This document shows positions 53,303 through 63,095 of a DNA stretch of 64,000 bases, in pieces (position 1 is the stretch's first letter; each line of letters opens with the position of its first letter). This DNA comes from Lachnospiraceae bacterium. GTDB taxonomy: Bacteria > Bacillota > Clostridia > Lachnospirales > Lachnospiraceae. Location of the stretch: positions 186,001 through 250,000 of the forward strand of contig FUZG01000004.1 in the NCBI GenBank assembly GCA_900168235.1. Reading direction: 5' to 3'. The notes below the pieces were generated by a model. That model was not told the origin of the DNA. It saw only the letters and a program-made list of their open reading frames with translations, and did no database searches. Made by a program: the position numbers and the translations under genes.

Positions 53303-55951
53303 ATGGGAAAACATAACAAAAAAACGAACAGCCGGAGCGCCTTTTCCTTTGACATAAAGGCGCTTTCGGAAAATGTAATTACATACACCAGGGAGCATCC
53401 GGTAAAGACCTTTTACATAGCAGCTTTTCTGCTGCCCTTCCTTGCGACACTGCTCCTTTTCATCCTTCGCGGTATCTATCCTTTCGGCGGAGTGACTTTC
53501 TTAAAGAAGGACTTTTACCAGCAGTACACTCCCTTCTTCTATGAGTTTGTACGAAAGCTCCGCAGCGGAGATTCCCTTTTCTATTCATGGGATGCAGGAA
53601 TCGGTGCAAACTTCCTTGCGATATATGTTTACTATCTTGCAAGCCCGTTTAATTTTTTGTCGGTGCTCCTTCCCGAAAGCCTAATTCTGGAATTTATGAG
53701 CTACATGGTCGTACTGAAGATCGGCTTCTCAGGTCTCACCATGGCTCATTACCTCAGAAAGCATTTCGGCAGAACAGACTATGCAATGCTGATATTCAGC
53801 TTTGCCTATGCTTTCAGCGGATTCCTGGCAGCTTACAACTGGAATGTCATGTGGATGGACGTAATCTTCCTTGCTCCCCTTGTTATCCTGGGACTTGAGG
53901 AGATTCATGACGGCAAGAGCCCTGCTCTCTACGCCATCACGATCGCGCTTTCCATCTATTCAAACTACTATCTCTCCATCATGCTTTGCATCTATCTGGT
54001 GCTCTACGAGCTGGTGCTGATAGTCACAAGAGGCTTTAATTTCAAGAACCTCATGAAATTCGGCTGGTACTCAGCTCTCGGCGGTGCATTTTCTGCTGTG
54101 CTGGTATTCCCGGAAGTAGTTGCACTTAAATTTACTTCATTTACAAACGTAAAATTTCCGAAAAAGCCTGAGATCTACATGAATCCTCTGGAACTTTACG
54201 GTCGTCACCTGGCAGGTGTCCAGACAGAGACAGGACTTGACCATTTCCCGAATATCTACTGCGGAATGATCGCAATCTTCCTCGTACTCATCTGGGTCAT
54301 GACACGCAAGGTTGCTCTTAAGGAAAAGATCGCAAAGTCTATTCTTGCGGCTTTCATCCTCTTAAGCTTCAACCTGAACATGCTGAACTACATCTGGCAC
54401 GGACTTAACTATCCGGATTCACTTCCGGCGCGTCAGGCATACCTTTACATCATCCTGGTGCTCACCATTGCATATGAAGGATTCACTCATATCCGTGACT
54501 GCGGTGATAAACCGTTCTATATATCCCTCGGTCTCGGAGCTGCCGCAACAGCAGTGACTCTTCTCTTTAACCATGATGATGCAATAGATCAGGGAAGTAT
54601 CGCTTTCACCATCGCATTCGGACTTGCGACCATGATCTTCATGTTCTTCTACCGCACAGCCGGAAAGAAGGATCCCGAAAAGGCGAAGAGCGATATTCAG
54701 TTCTTCAAGATCGCGATCATCGCAATGGTCATCGTTGAACTGATTGCAAATACTTTCTATACAAATAACCGTACTATCAAGCGTAAGGATTACTTCGATA
54801 CACTTGCAGATTACAGAATCCTAAATGAGACCATGCAGCAGAGAAATGCTGATTTTAATGAGCCTCTTGCAAGAGCAGATGAAACAAACAGAAAAATCCG
54901 AAATCACTCTATGATGGTTGATTTTTCTTCACTGTCCCTCTTCTCCTCCACGAACAGCGGTCTTGTGACTAAGTTTATGGGACGCTACGGTATCATGAAC
55001 AGCCGTGTATTCTATCTGTCAGACGGAACAACACCTTTCACTGCTGCTCTCATGGGACAGCACTATACTTATGTGCCATCAAACGGTGTGCTCAGTTCTT
55101 CTGATACAACGAAGGAGCTTCAGGTTTCTAATGGTGCTATCCTCTACGAAAATCTGTACACTGTTCCTAACGGATATACTGTAAATACTGCAGAGCGTGA
55201 CCTTTTCATACCTGCATCAGACAGTGAGAAAATAATCGACGGTAAGCTTAAGGTTCATAATTCCGAGATGGATCCCGTAAAGATGCAGAATGCTCTTGCA
55301 CGTGAACTTGGAACTGATGAAGCGATCTTTGTACCTTACGCAGGTTCTTCACAGAATAAAAACACCTTAACTGTTACATTTACTGAGGATCAGCATCTTT
55401 TTGCATATAATCCTGCAAAGACAAAGAGCGATCTGAAGCTCATGTACAGCGACGGTACTCCTGACCAGACATACAGTGCAAAGAAATACAAATACATTTA
55501 TGATCTGGGATTCCACGCCGCAGGTACAACAGTCACTATGGAGTACTCCGACGAGGAAAAACCGTCAGAAGCCATCGAGCTCAATCTCTACAGCTTGAAC
55601 ACCACTGCTCTCGCAGACTTTACAGAGCGCCTTAATAACTCTGAGAAGCTGGTAAACATCGAGAAAAAGGATGATTCCCTGACAGGAAATATCCATATGG
55701 AAACAGACGGAGATCTGGTCCTCACTGTTCCCTACGAAACAGGCTGGACCCTCTACGTAGACGGAAAGAAATCAGATATCAACCTCTTCGACGGTCTGTG
55801 GATCAGCACTCCGCTCACCGCCGGACAGCATACGATCGAGATACGCTTCTATCCCGTAGGTCTCACAGAAGGTCTGCTGGTGACACTGCTCGCCGCAGTA
55901 CTCATCGCAGTAAGCCTGCTGATTGACAGACGGATCCGGAAAAAAGCATAA
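53303..55951 (+). CDS. YfhO-family membrane glycosyltransferase
   Basis: An 882-residue polytopic protein with about 12 hydrophobic segments in the first 490 residues and one at the C-terminus, separated by an extracellular domain. The N-terminal signature LKKDFYQQYTPFFYEF with SWDAGIGANF matches YfhO. In Bacillus and Listeria, YfhO-like GT-C enzymes add sugars to lipoteichoic acid from undecaprenyl carriers, and the preceding LtaS-like gene fits that role. I take the assignment from family knowledge; the donor sugar is not visible. The gene is the second of a two-gene unit closed by a hairpin at 55961. Confidence 0.88.
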   Translation: MGKHNKKTNSRSAFSFDIKALSENVITYTREHPVKTFYIAAFLLPFLATLLLFILRGIYPFGGVTFLKKDFYQQYTPFFYEFVRKLRSGDSLFYSWDAGIGANFLAIYVYYLASPFNFLSVLLPESLILEFMSYMVVLKIGFSGLTMAHYLRKHFGRTDYAMLIFSFAYAFSGFLAAYNWNVMWMDVIFLAPLVILGLEEIHDGKSPALYAITIALSIYSNYYLSIMLCIYLVLYELVLIVTRGFNFKNLMKFGWYSALGGAFSAVLVFPEVVALKFTSFTNVKFPKKPEIYMNPLELYGRHLAGVQTETGLDHFPNIYCGMIAIFLVLIWVMTRKVALKEKIAKSILAAFILLSFNLNMLNYIWHGLNYPDSLPARQAYLYIILVLTIAYEGFTHIRDCGDKPFYISLGLGAAATAVTLLFNHDDAIDQGSIAFTIAFGLATMIFMFFYRTAGKKDPEKAKSDIQFFKIAIIAMVIVELIANTFYTNNRTIKRKDYFDTLADYRILNETMQQRNADFNEPLARADETNRKIRNHSMMVDFSSLSLFSSTNSGLVTKFMGRYGIMNSRVFYLSDGTTPFTAALMGQHYTYVPSNGVLSSSDTTKELQVSNGAILYENLYTVPNGYTVNTAERDLFIPASDSEKIIDGKLKVHNSEMDPVKMQNALARELGTDEAIFVPYAGSSQNKNTLTVTFTEDQHLFAYNPAKTKSDLKLMYSDGTPDQTYSAKKYKYIYDLGFHAAGTTVTMEYSDEEKPSEAIELNLYSLNTTALADFTERLNNSEKLVNIEKKDDSLTGNIHMETDGDLVLTVPYETGWTLYVDGKKSDINLFDGLWISTPLTAGQHTIEIRFYPVGLTEGLLVTLLAAVLIAVSLLIDRRIRKKA

Positions 55952-55960
55952 AATTAAGAA

Positions 55961-55999
55961 AAGCCTATGGTCACTGCTTCGTGCAGTCGCCATAGGCTT
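55961..55999 (+). terminator. Hairpin after yfhO-like gene
   Basis: AAGCCTATGG (55961-55970) and CCATAGGCTT (55990-55999) form a 10-bp stem that encloses a smaller ACTGC/GCAGT stem. No T-run follows on the plus strand (ACTTGTTGCTT), so it is a weak or factor-assisted terminator. Confidence 0.6.
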
Positions 56000-56101
56000 A
56001 CTTGTTGCTTATTAAGACTTGACCCTATCAAAATAATACTCTATGTGACTACGTCTGTCATTGAATTTGTAGTTCCATCTAAACTTATTTCCTCAAATAA
56101 A

Positions 56102-56143
56102 ATATCCCGGACATACCGCTTCTTTTGCGTATATCCGGGATAT
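56102..56143 (-). terminator. Terminator after the pectin methylesterase gene
   Basis: ATATCCCGGA/TCCGGGATAT, a perfect 10-bp stem, with a second ATACGC-like helix inside, followed on the minus strand by TTTATTTGA. It starts 7 bases after the stop codon. Confidence 0.8.
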
Positions 56144-56149
56144 ATAAAT

Positions 56150-59100
56150 TTATTCTACTGTAATCTGTCCGGTAAAGTTTCCGCTGAATGTAACGATGTT
56201 TCCTTCCTGTGAGAACATCTTCTTCGGAACGCTCTTTGCCTTTCCGTTGATCTTTACCTTGATACTCTTAAGTTTTCCCTTTGAAACCTTCTTTGATGCA
56301 ATATTGCTGTCAGTTACTTTGAAAGCTTCGATATTGATGTCAAATGATTCTGTACCCTTGAAATCTTTTTTTGAAGTCTTTACACCCTTTATAGATTTCA
56401 GATGAACCTTTATAGTTCCGACATTTTTGCTTCCTGTAACCTTGAGCTTAACATCCTTTCCTGTATAGGTCTGGCCATTATAATTAATGATAATTCCAAG
56501 ATCTTCATTTTTGCTGTATTTCTTACCTCTATACGGCAGACTTACAGGTCTGGTCACGATAACTCCGTTTCCGAGATCGGATGTGACTGTATCCTCGGCT
56601 TTTTCAGGCTGAGACGGATTAACCGGCTGCGCAGGTTTCTCCGGCTGAGTCGGATTTTCAGGCTGTGCAGGTTTCTCCGGCTGAGTCGGATTTTCAGGCT
56701 GTGCAGGTTTCTCCGGCTGGGTCGGATTTTCAGGCTGTGCAGGTTCCTCAGACTGAGCCGGATCTTCTTCACCCGCCTCATAATAGAAGATAACGACATT
56801 TGATGAAGCATACTTCAGCACTATTGTCTTTACACTTCTGCTGCAAAGCCTGTATCCATTAATTCTCTCAAGTGAAGCAGGATCTACAGAAATCGCAGCG
56901 CCATATGTGCCTGTGCAGAGCTTCTTTGCAAGAATCTTTCCGCTCTTTCTATCTGCCTGAATTACTGTATAGAAAGCATCTGCCTTCTTGTAAGTGCAGA
57001 TGATATCCTCAACCTTAGAAGATGTCAGAGTAACATCGTTTCCGTTTACAAAAGTATAACCATCAATCGCATCTGCAGCAGAAACTGCATCAACTCTAGA
57101 GTTTACCATTCCGAGATGTGTCTCCGGCATGATGATATCATTGCCGTTTTCATCCCTGAAATAAACTGTATAGTACTGATAATCCTTTGCTTTACCCTTT
57201 GTAATGGTCTCTTCGGTCTCGTCTGTAACAAAGCTTACAGGTTTCCATGAATCGAAGTAATCATCAGCTTTAAAGCCGAGATCTGCTTCTTTGTCATAGA
57301 TCTTTCCGCTGTCTGCTACAGAGATTACCTGCTTGGTCTTCTTGTCCTTATTCTTGATCACACGCTTAGCCTGAGTTACGACTTTACCAGCCTCTTCTGT
57401 ATCATACTCTCTGTAGGATACATCCTGAGGCATACGTCCGCTCATGCTTGTCCAGCCCTGATCCAATACAAGACCGTCTTTAACAATATTAGTATTCTTA
57501 AAGATTACCTTAGCCTGAGCATCCCACGGTCTTCCCAAATAGTTTCCGCTTAATGAGAATCCATTCGAAGGTCCTGTAATCACGCAGTTATTAAAGAGAT
57601 AACCATACTTCGCATCCTCACCTCTGTTTGCTGTGATGTAAGCATGCTTTTTATTCGCATCGCTGTAGCCCTCATACTTAAGTACACAGCTTTCAAAAAC
57701 ATAATCACCATATCCGAAGATATAATCTGTGTTTCCGGCGATAGTACAATTTTTGAAGTATCCTGTTGTTCCCTTGTGAGTGTACAGGGTATCCTGGCTT
57801 CCAAGGAAAGTACAATTTGTAAACTCTGTATTTGTCGCATCCACAGCAAGTGCAGTTGCCCGTTCAGTAGCTGCCGTTGTCCTTACATCCGTTCCGGCAG
57901 TTCTCTTTAATGTGATCTTTGTATCAGGATAAGCATCTGTTGAAGCCTCTGCGCCATCTGCGATTTCTTCTTCAGTCACGTATCTGTTGAATGAATTTTC
58001 AAAAGTGATTCCATCCGCAGCAAAGCCCTTAGCATTGCTCTTTACATGTACGGAAGCACCCCATTTATCAACACTTCCCTTATTCTGCTTATTGTAAGCG
58101 GCCTCAGGATCGTAGTAACCCTCTTTTGCGCTGTAATAAACATAACCGATTCCATAGTACCAGGTGAGCTTTACATTTCCATCATCCGCCTTGAAAGTCA
58201 GATTCGGTGTATTGATCACGATCTGCTCTCTGTAAGTTCCGGGAGCGATATGCAGAGTGATCCTGTCATTTCCCTTACGTGTTGCAGTTATTGCATCAAC
58301 AGCTTCCTGCACAGAATCAAAGTTCAATTCCTTATCAGCGTATCCCACATATACATCTGATGCGCTTCCAACTGATGTATATGTCTTCTCTGCATTAAAA
58401 TACAGATCTTTTTCTGCAAAAGCATCTTTTACAACAATCTTTGTTTTTGTAGTAAATTCCGCGTTATCAACAGCTGCAGTATATGTGCCGTTTCTAAGCT
58501 CAGCACTGAACTTCTGGTCCTTAACTTCTCCGATGTAAGTCTGCTTATCCGCTGTATTTGTAAATGTGATCTTTGTTACATTTTCATCCTGCGGGATATT
58601 AAGGAGCTTACCATAAACAGCGTAAACTTCTGCTTTCTGAACCGTGAGATCAACATTCTTTTCAGAATCAGCCTTGAGTACACACTCACCGGAAAGCGCG
58701 TAATCATAGCAGTTATACAGAGAAATTACATTTTCTGTATCTGCATTAAGCTCTGCTGTGAAATTCCCGTCCTGATCGAAAAGTGCTGTGATCTCACTTC
58801 CGGAATTGTCTCTAAATATAATACCGGACTTTGATGTATCAAAACCTTCGTCAAATCCCGTAACTCTGCCGGATACCATTACTGTAGCTCTGCTCTCAAC
58901 TGAGATATCGTGTGTAGTACGGACTGCCGCATCTGATTCCTTTGCCTTTACTGCAGATGTATCCTCTGTAACTGCGAATCCTGATGCATTTCTGATAGAT
59001 GCTTTGTATGTATGACCTGCCTTAATATATGCAGCATACTTATTATTAACAGTGTCTACCTCTGCTTCTTTTTCTTCGCCTGATGCAGTATCTGTCAGAA

Positions 59101-60793
59101 CGATCTTATAATTCTCCGGTGCAGAGAGTGATCCGAAATCAACCTTACCCTGAACCACCGTATCTGTACGTCTTACAACTCTGAATACATCGATCTTACC
59201 GTTATTTGCTGTTTCGGTATAAATCTTATATGTACCGTCATTCTGTGCTATAAACTCGTACTTTGCAGGTTTTGTGGAAACAGTAAATACCTCATCCTGA
59301 TCAGAAGTTGTATTTACAAAATGAGCTGTCTCCTCGCTGTTCTTTGAATCCATGTAGATATCAATGATATTTCCAGCCTTAACATTTGCGATCTCTACAT
59401 ATCTTCTGTCAGAACCGCCATTACCGTTTGCATAGTAATAACCGTTTGAAGAATATCCGTCCTCAAATGTATACTTACCCTTTTTTACAGTTGCAGGCTG
59501 AGTATTTCCAACACCGTCTGCTGTATAAATTCTGTCACCTGCAGCGTAATTCAGCGTCAGATCGTCTACTACAAGTCTTCCGTTTCCTGCAAATGCTTCG
59601 CTGACAGTCTTTACAACAACTGTTTCACCTGTAGTTTTATCAGTCTTAGTCTTATTATATTCAGCAACTAGATCTGCTGCCTTCTCGTACTGATCCGCAC
59701 TTATGTGGTTTGTTGCACCTGATATGTCAGAAGCCTCTCCGCCAAAATCCCATACATCGATCTCGCCTGACTCCTGAGTATCAAAAACAGACTTCGGATA
59801 GGAAGCACTGATGCTGTAAATGTAAGTATTTGCTGCACACTCGATCACAGCATAACCGTAACCTGCATATTCATATGAATAGGAGCTTCCTGATGAATAC
59901 TCTTCACCGTTTATTGTGATCGCACCCTGAGTATACTTTACCTTGATCTCTGCCTTACCATTTGTAGACTTATTCAGAGGAACCACGATCTTTGTTCCGG
60001 CATTTACCTGTGCATCGTCTGTGCCGCCGTTTTCTCTGGGATTGAACTTACCCTTACGTGCATCTACATACAGAGAATGGAAAAATCCATCTTTTCCCTC
60101 AAGTCGCTCTGCATCATTCTTTATCGCATCATAGTCTGTAAAATCCCAAACATTATACTCAACAGGATATTCAAACTTTGATGAATAGTCTCCTGAATCT
60201 TTTGTATTTCCGGCCTCTTCCTTATTTCCACTGTCTCCGCTTTCTGAGCCGCTTTCAGAACCGGGCTCATCCATATGCTTAACGGAAAGAGATTCAAAAT
60301 AGGTGTTTTTCAATACATCAAGCTCGATAACCTTCGCTTCACCCTTATGCTCATATGTATATTCATAAGGATTCCAAGAACCTGATACTTCAAATTTTTC
60401 CCCGTTTATTTCAAACTGCTCTGCATCTTCATTGTATGCCTTGAGTGTGATGACAGCATCTCCCTTAACCGGGAAGTAAAACTTTGTACCGGTATTTACC
60501 TGTGTCCACTGCTCACCATTCGGCGCTGCCTTGGCACCATCTGCTGTTGCATCGATAAACATATTGTCATAAAGATATGTTTTGCCCTGAATAGTTTCAT
60601 TCAGGCTGTCACTTCCGAAATCCCATGTGCGATCCTCTGCTTTGCTGAGATCAACATCTTCTTCTGCATCAACAGATACAGATACTTCATCCGCATAGAC
60701 CTTTGTCAGAAATATATCTCCATGTATATTTCCAAAAATAAGCGCCGCGGCACTAAATGCTGCAACGCACCTCACAAACTTTGAACTCCTCAT
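56150..60793 (-). CDS. Multidomain secreted pectin methylesterase (CE8)
   Basis: A 1547-residue exported enzyme with signal peptide (MRSSKFVRCVAAFSAAALIF to KVYA-DE). The N-terminal half carries two or three beta-rich modules that each begin WDFG or WDFT and contain N.GTK.Y/V.P, likely carbohydrate binding, and Ig-like or CNA-like modules. The CE8 right-handed parallel beta-helix is at about 812-1130, with catalytic Asp residues in GSQDTLY and GNTDYIFG and the Arg in LGRPW. MucBP-like repeats, a Pro/Gln/Glu-rich stalk and a beta module complete it. No LPXTG motif is present, so it is not sortase-anchored. The start at 60793 is preferred for its signal peptide. It demethylates pectin outside the cell. 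Confidence 0.92.
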   Translation of the reverse strand: MRSSKFVRCVAAFSAAALIFGNIHGDIFLTKVYADEVSVSVDAEEDVDLSKAEDRTWDFGSDSLNETIQGKTYLYDNMFIDATADGAKAAPNGEQWTQVNTGTKFYFPVKGDAVITLKAYNEDAEQFEINGEKFEVSGSWNPYEYTYEHKGEAKVIELDVLKNTYFESLSVKHMDEPGSESGSESGDSGNKEEAGNTKDSGDYSSKFEYPVEYNVWDFTDYDAIKNDAERLEGKDGFFHSLYVDARKGKFNPRENGGTDDAQVNAGTKIVVPLNKSTNGKAEIKVKYTQGAITINGEEYSSGSSYSYEYAGYGYAVIECAANTYIYSISASYPKSVFDTQESGEIDVWDFGGEASDISGATNHISADQYEKAADLVAEYNKTKTDKTTGETVVVKTVSEAFAGNGRLVVDDLTLNYAAGDRIYTADGVGNTQPATVKKGKYTFEDGYSSNGYYYANGNGGSDRRYVEIANVKAGNIIDIYMDSKNSEETAHFVNTTSDQDEVFTVSTKPAKYEFIAQNDGTYKIYTETANNGKIDVFRVVRRTDTVVQGKVDFGSLSAPENYKIVLTDTASGEEKEAEVDTVNNKYAAYIKAGHTYKASIRNASGFAVTEDTSAVKAKESDAAVRTTHDISVESRATVMVSGRVTGFDEGFDTSKSGIIFRDNSGSEITALFDQDGNFTAELNADTENVISLYNCYDYALSGECVLKADSEKNVDLTVQKAEVYAVYGKLLNIPQDENVTKITFTNTADKQTYIGEVKDQKFSAELRNGTYTAAVDNAEFTTKTKIVVKDAFAEKDLYFNAEKTYTSVGSASDVYVGYADKELNFDSVQEAVDAITATRKGNDRITLHIAPGTYREQIVINTPNLTFKADDGNVKLTWYYGIGYVYYSAKEGYYDPEAAYNKQNKGSVDKWGASVHVKSNAKGFAADGITFENSFNRYVTEEEIADGAEASTDAYPDTKITLKRTAGTDVRTTAATERATALAVDATNTEFTNCTFLGSQDTLYTHKGTTGYFKNCTIAGNTDYIFGYGDYVFESCVLKYEGYSDANKKHAYITANRGEDAKYGYLFNNCVITGPSNGFSLSGNYLGRPWDAQAKVIFKNTNIVKDGLVLDQGWTSMSGRMPQDVSYREYDTEEAGKVVTQAKRVIKNKDKKTKQVISVADSGKIYDKEADLGFKADDYFDSWKPVSFVTDETEETITKGKAKDYQYYTVYFRDENGNDIIMPETHLGMVNSRVDAVSAADAIDGYTFVNGNDVTLTSSKVEDIICTYKKADAFYTVIQADRKSGKILAKKLCTGTYGAAISVDPASLERINGYRLCSRSVKTIVLKYASSNVVIFYYEAGEEDPAQSEEPAQPENPTQPEKPAQPENPTQPEKPAQPENPTQPEKPAQPVNPSQPEKAEDTVTSDLGNGVIVTRPVSLPYRGKKYSKNEDLGIIINYNGQTYTGKDVKLKVTGSKNVGTIKVHLKSIKGVKTSKKDFKGTESFDINIEAFKVTDSNIASKKVSKGKLKSIKVKINGKAKSVPKKMFSQEGNIVTFSGNFTGQITVE
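56631..56738 (-). repeat. Three 36-base tandem repeats encoding a Pro-rich stalk
   Basis: Three 36-base units (56631-56666, 56667-56702, 56703-56738), differing at one position, encode the 12-residue repeat QPENPTQPEKPA inside the pectin methylesterase. A degenerate fourth copy follows. It is a rigid extended linker and a site for copy-number change. Confidence 0.9.
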
Positions 60794-60974
60794 AATAACT
60801 CTTTCCTTCCTGTCTCTCACCCAAAACAATGGACATTAATCCATCGGTAGTACTTAGGAATTATTTTGAAATACATAATACAATGTACAGTTTTAAAAAC
60901 AAACGATACTAATAATACCACAAATTTTTAAATTGTACAGGCTTTAAGACAATTTTGTGTAATGTATACACTTT
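60794..60974 (-). promoter_or_regulatory. Upstream region of the pectin methylesterase gene
   Basis: This AT-rich stretch shows TGTACA and, 16 bases later, TATTAT on the minus strand (about 60910-60940), a possible promoter, and a long untranslated leader of roughly 100 bases. A second ACTGTACATTGTATTAT motif follows. No coding sequence was found. GGAAAGAG lies 6 bases before the predicted start codon. Confidence 0.4.
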
Positions 60975-61016
60975 AAAACAAAACCGGGATAACGGTTTAG
61001 TGATCCGTTACCCCGG
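60975..61016 (-). terminator. Terminator after the mscS gene
   Basis: On the minus strand CCGGGGTAACGG (61016-61005) and CCGTTATCCCGG (60995-60984) make a 12-bp stem with one G-U pair, followed by TTTTGTTTT. It closes the mscS transcript, 34 bases after its stop. Confidence 0.88.
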
Positions 61017-61049
61017 CTGTAAACAAAAAGAATATATGAGTTATTCAAT

Positions 61050-61928
61050 TCACCTCATTTTGACATCAACATGATTATAAGGTACTTCTATTCCATTTTC
61101 TTTCAACGCCCTGAATACAGAAGTGTTGATCTCATCCTTCAGAACCTCGCTCTTTATATTTGAAGGAAAACGTACCGTTGCCCCCATTACAAGTGAACTA
61201 TCCAGCATCTCAAGAAAATAGACTGTTCTGCTGTTTGGAATATTTTTATCGTATTCATCCGAATTCAGTGTCAGCGGATTATCGCAAATTGTTTTTCTGA
61301 TAACTTCCTTTGCCTTTTCCACGTCCGACTCTAAACTTATCCGAAACTTAAAAACAACTGATCTTGGCACTTCTCCGAAGCTGTAATTTATGACCTTCAT
61401 TGAATTTGCCTTGCTGTTTGGAATGATCGCCCTTGTAGTATCAAGAAGTACGATAACTACATGCCTCAGAGTCATTGACTCTACAACCCCCGTGGTACCA
61501 TCCTCAAATTCTATTCTGGAGCCCACATCAAATGGCTTATAAATGCTTATCTGCAGGCCTGCAAACATGTCCTTTATGGTATCCTGAGCAGCAAATCCGA
61601 CTATCGCAGCAACAACCGCAGTGCTTCCAAGGAGCGATCGGGCTATCTGCTCACCTCCCAATGGAAGTACTACGAAATAGACGATGATCGCTACTGTTAT
61701 TGCTCTCTCGATAAATTGAAGGGTCAGACTTTTTCCCCTCTTTTTCTCGAAATAAGATATTATTTTGCTCTTTAACTTCATAAGAAGCATAAAAGCGCAA
61801 ACGTAGAGACCAAGAAGAATAAGTAAAAAAACTATTCCAACTAATAAAACCTTGATAGCATCACCACTAGATAAACTTGACAGAATTTCAGTGACCTCTT
61901 TACTGAATAATTCCATTTTATCATTCAT
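61050..61928 (-). CDS. mscS: MscS-family mechanosensitive channel
   Basis: A 292-residue channel with three hydrophobic segments (about 25-50, 70-90, 95-115). The pore helix TM3 and beta domain show AAIVGFAAQDTIKDMFAGLQI and PFDVGSRIEFEDGTTGVVESM. The C-terminal alpha/beta domain ends about residue 290. It opens when membrane tension rises to release solutes after osmotic downshock. The N-terminal amphipathic segment is preserved. It lies 26 bases after the DUF5684-like gene on the same strand and ends in a strong terminator. Confidence 0.92.
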   Translation of the reverse strand: MNDKMELFSKEVTEILSSLSSGDAIKVLLVGIVFLLILLGLYVCAFMLLMKLKSKIISYFEKKRGKSLTLQFIERAITVAIIVYFVVLPLGGEQIARSLLGSTAVVAAIVGFAAQDTIKDMFAGLQISIYKPFDVGSRIEFEDGTTGVVESMTLRHVVIVLLDTTRAIIPNSKANSMKVINYSFGEVPRSVVFKFRISLESDVEKAKEVIRKTICDNPLTLNSDEYDKNIPNSRTVYFLEMLDSSLVMGATVRFPSNIKSEVLKDEINTSVFRALKENGIEVPYNHVDVKMR

Positions 61929-61954
61929 GGATTCTATCTCCTACTTCAGCATCA

Positions 61955-62413
61955 TCAAAGCAGATCTAAACTGCCATCCGGTCCCCTGTACTGAGATTTT
62001 CCCAAACCCAGGATCAGTGTAAATATCGGGCTTAAGAAAAGAAGTCCTAATGTAAATCCGATTCCATGACCAAATGCTTTTGAAAGTTTATGTACGTTAA
62101 TAATGCCGATCACTGAACTTACCAAACTGAAAACAGCTCCCAGGATCGCAAGGATGCCTCCTTCTTCCCCAGCCATACTTGTCAAAACACTTCCTAACAC
62201 AAGTGTTAACACCATGACCCAGAACATCCTTCCCTTCCACGAGATCTTGAAAAGCACATATGAATTAAGGAACGGTATCAGCGATTTCCAGCCCGCTTCA
62301 CCAGCCTTTGTAAATATCCTCCAGTTGGCGACCGCCATTATTATGTACCAGCCGATAATGATCGACAGATAAACAGTTAACCCCGCCAATATGATCTGTA
62401 ACAATGCCTCCAT
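61955..62413 (-). CDS. DUF5684-like small membrane protein
   Basis: A 152-residue protein with four hydrophobic segments (about 5-30, 60-82, 88-110, 120-140). A GWKSLIPFLNSYVLFKI loop follows the first one. The pattern AGEAGWKSLIPFLN..Y and FGLGKSQY-like end (GLGKSQYRGP) is that of the DUF5684 family, for which no function is established. It starts upstream of mscS and is probably co-transcribed with it. No signal peptidase motif is seen. Confidence 0.75.
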   Translation of the reverse strand: MEALLQIILAGLTVYLSIIIGWYIIMAVANWRIFTKAGEAGWKSLIPFLNSYVLFKISWKGRMFWVMVLTLVLGSVLTSMAGEEGGILAILGAVFSLVSSVIGIINVHKLSKAFGHGIGFTLGLLFLSPIFTLILGLGKSQYRGPDGSLDLL

Positions 62414-62498
62414 AATCTACTCCCTCCATTTCTGAAAAACTTAAAGATACTGTTTTTTGTCCCTAAACATATATCGGCTGTTTTTCGCAAGTCTTCAA

Positions 62499-63095
62499 CT
62501 ATGCTTTCTTTTGAACAAATTTCATCCCCTTATATACTCTCACAGGATTTCCTCGTATGATCCTGTTATGCTCCCTCCATGCATCGTTGACCTGTTTTGC
62601 CTTATTTTCTGCCTCCTTTTCCTTGAGCATAGCGGCAAGTCTTTTCAGTGCCTTGTTCTTATTATGAAGCTGTGTACGTTCCTCCGTTGAGGTTATTATG
62701 ATTCCGGTCGGGATGTGTATGAGCCGCATCCCGGTCTCGACCTTATTTACGTTCTGCCCGCCGTTTCCACCGCAGTGAAACCGTTCCCATCTGATATCCT
62801 TTTCATCAAAAACAGGTACTTCATCTGCTTCAGGGATTATGCTTACATCTACAAACCAGTTCTTACGTTTATGGTGAGGTCTGAAAGGACTCTCACATAT
62901 CCACTGAACAGTGCCTTCGAGTTCTGATAAATCTTCCTCCGTACTGAATGTTATAGATACACAGCATCCTGTTGTTCTCGCTTCATGCTTTGAAATTAGT
63001 TTTATCTTGTATTCTTTATTCAGGGCTTCATAGAGCTTTACTACCGCAAGCTCGCATTCTGCCGGTCCCTGTCCGGAACTTAACTGTACTATCAA
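62499..63095 (-). CDS. prfH: PrfH peptide chain release factor homologue
   Basis: A 198-residue class I release-factor-like protein with the peptidyl-tRNA hydrolysis motif GGQ (FHCGGNGGQNVNKVETG). It lacks the codon-recognition superdomain of RF1/RF2, and its N-terminal part is only about 100 residues. The C-terminal tail is basic (VRVYKGMKFVQKKA). PrfH is encoded with RtcB and was shown to release peptides from ribosomes damaged at the decoding centre so that RtcB can seal the cut 16S rRNA. The gene order here is rtcB then prfH, with a 4-base ATGA overlap, which means coupled expression. Confidence 0.93.
   Translation of the reverse strand: MIVQLSSGQGPAECELAVVKLYEALNKEYKIKLISKHEARTTGCCVSITFSTEEDLSELEGTVQWICESPFRPHHKRKNWFVDVSIIPEADEVPVFDEKDIRWERFHCGGNGGQNVNKVETGMRLIHIPTGIIITSTEERTQLHNKNKALKRLAAMLKEKEAENKAKQVNDAWREHNRIIRGNPVRVYKGMKFVQKKA

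Noticed and set aside
56150-56300. A C-terminal LPXTG sorting signal on the pectin methylesterase
   Set aside because: The protein ends in a beta module (GNFTGQITVE) without LPXTG, hydrophobic helix or basic tail.
56631-56738. 36-base tandem repeats, CRISPR-like in unit length
   Set aside because: The units are contiguous, without spacers, and encode an in-frame Pro-rich stalk.
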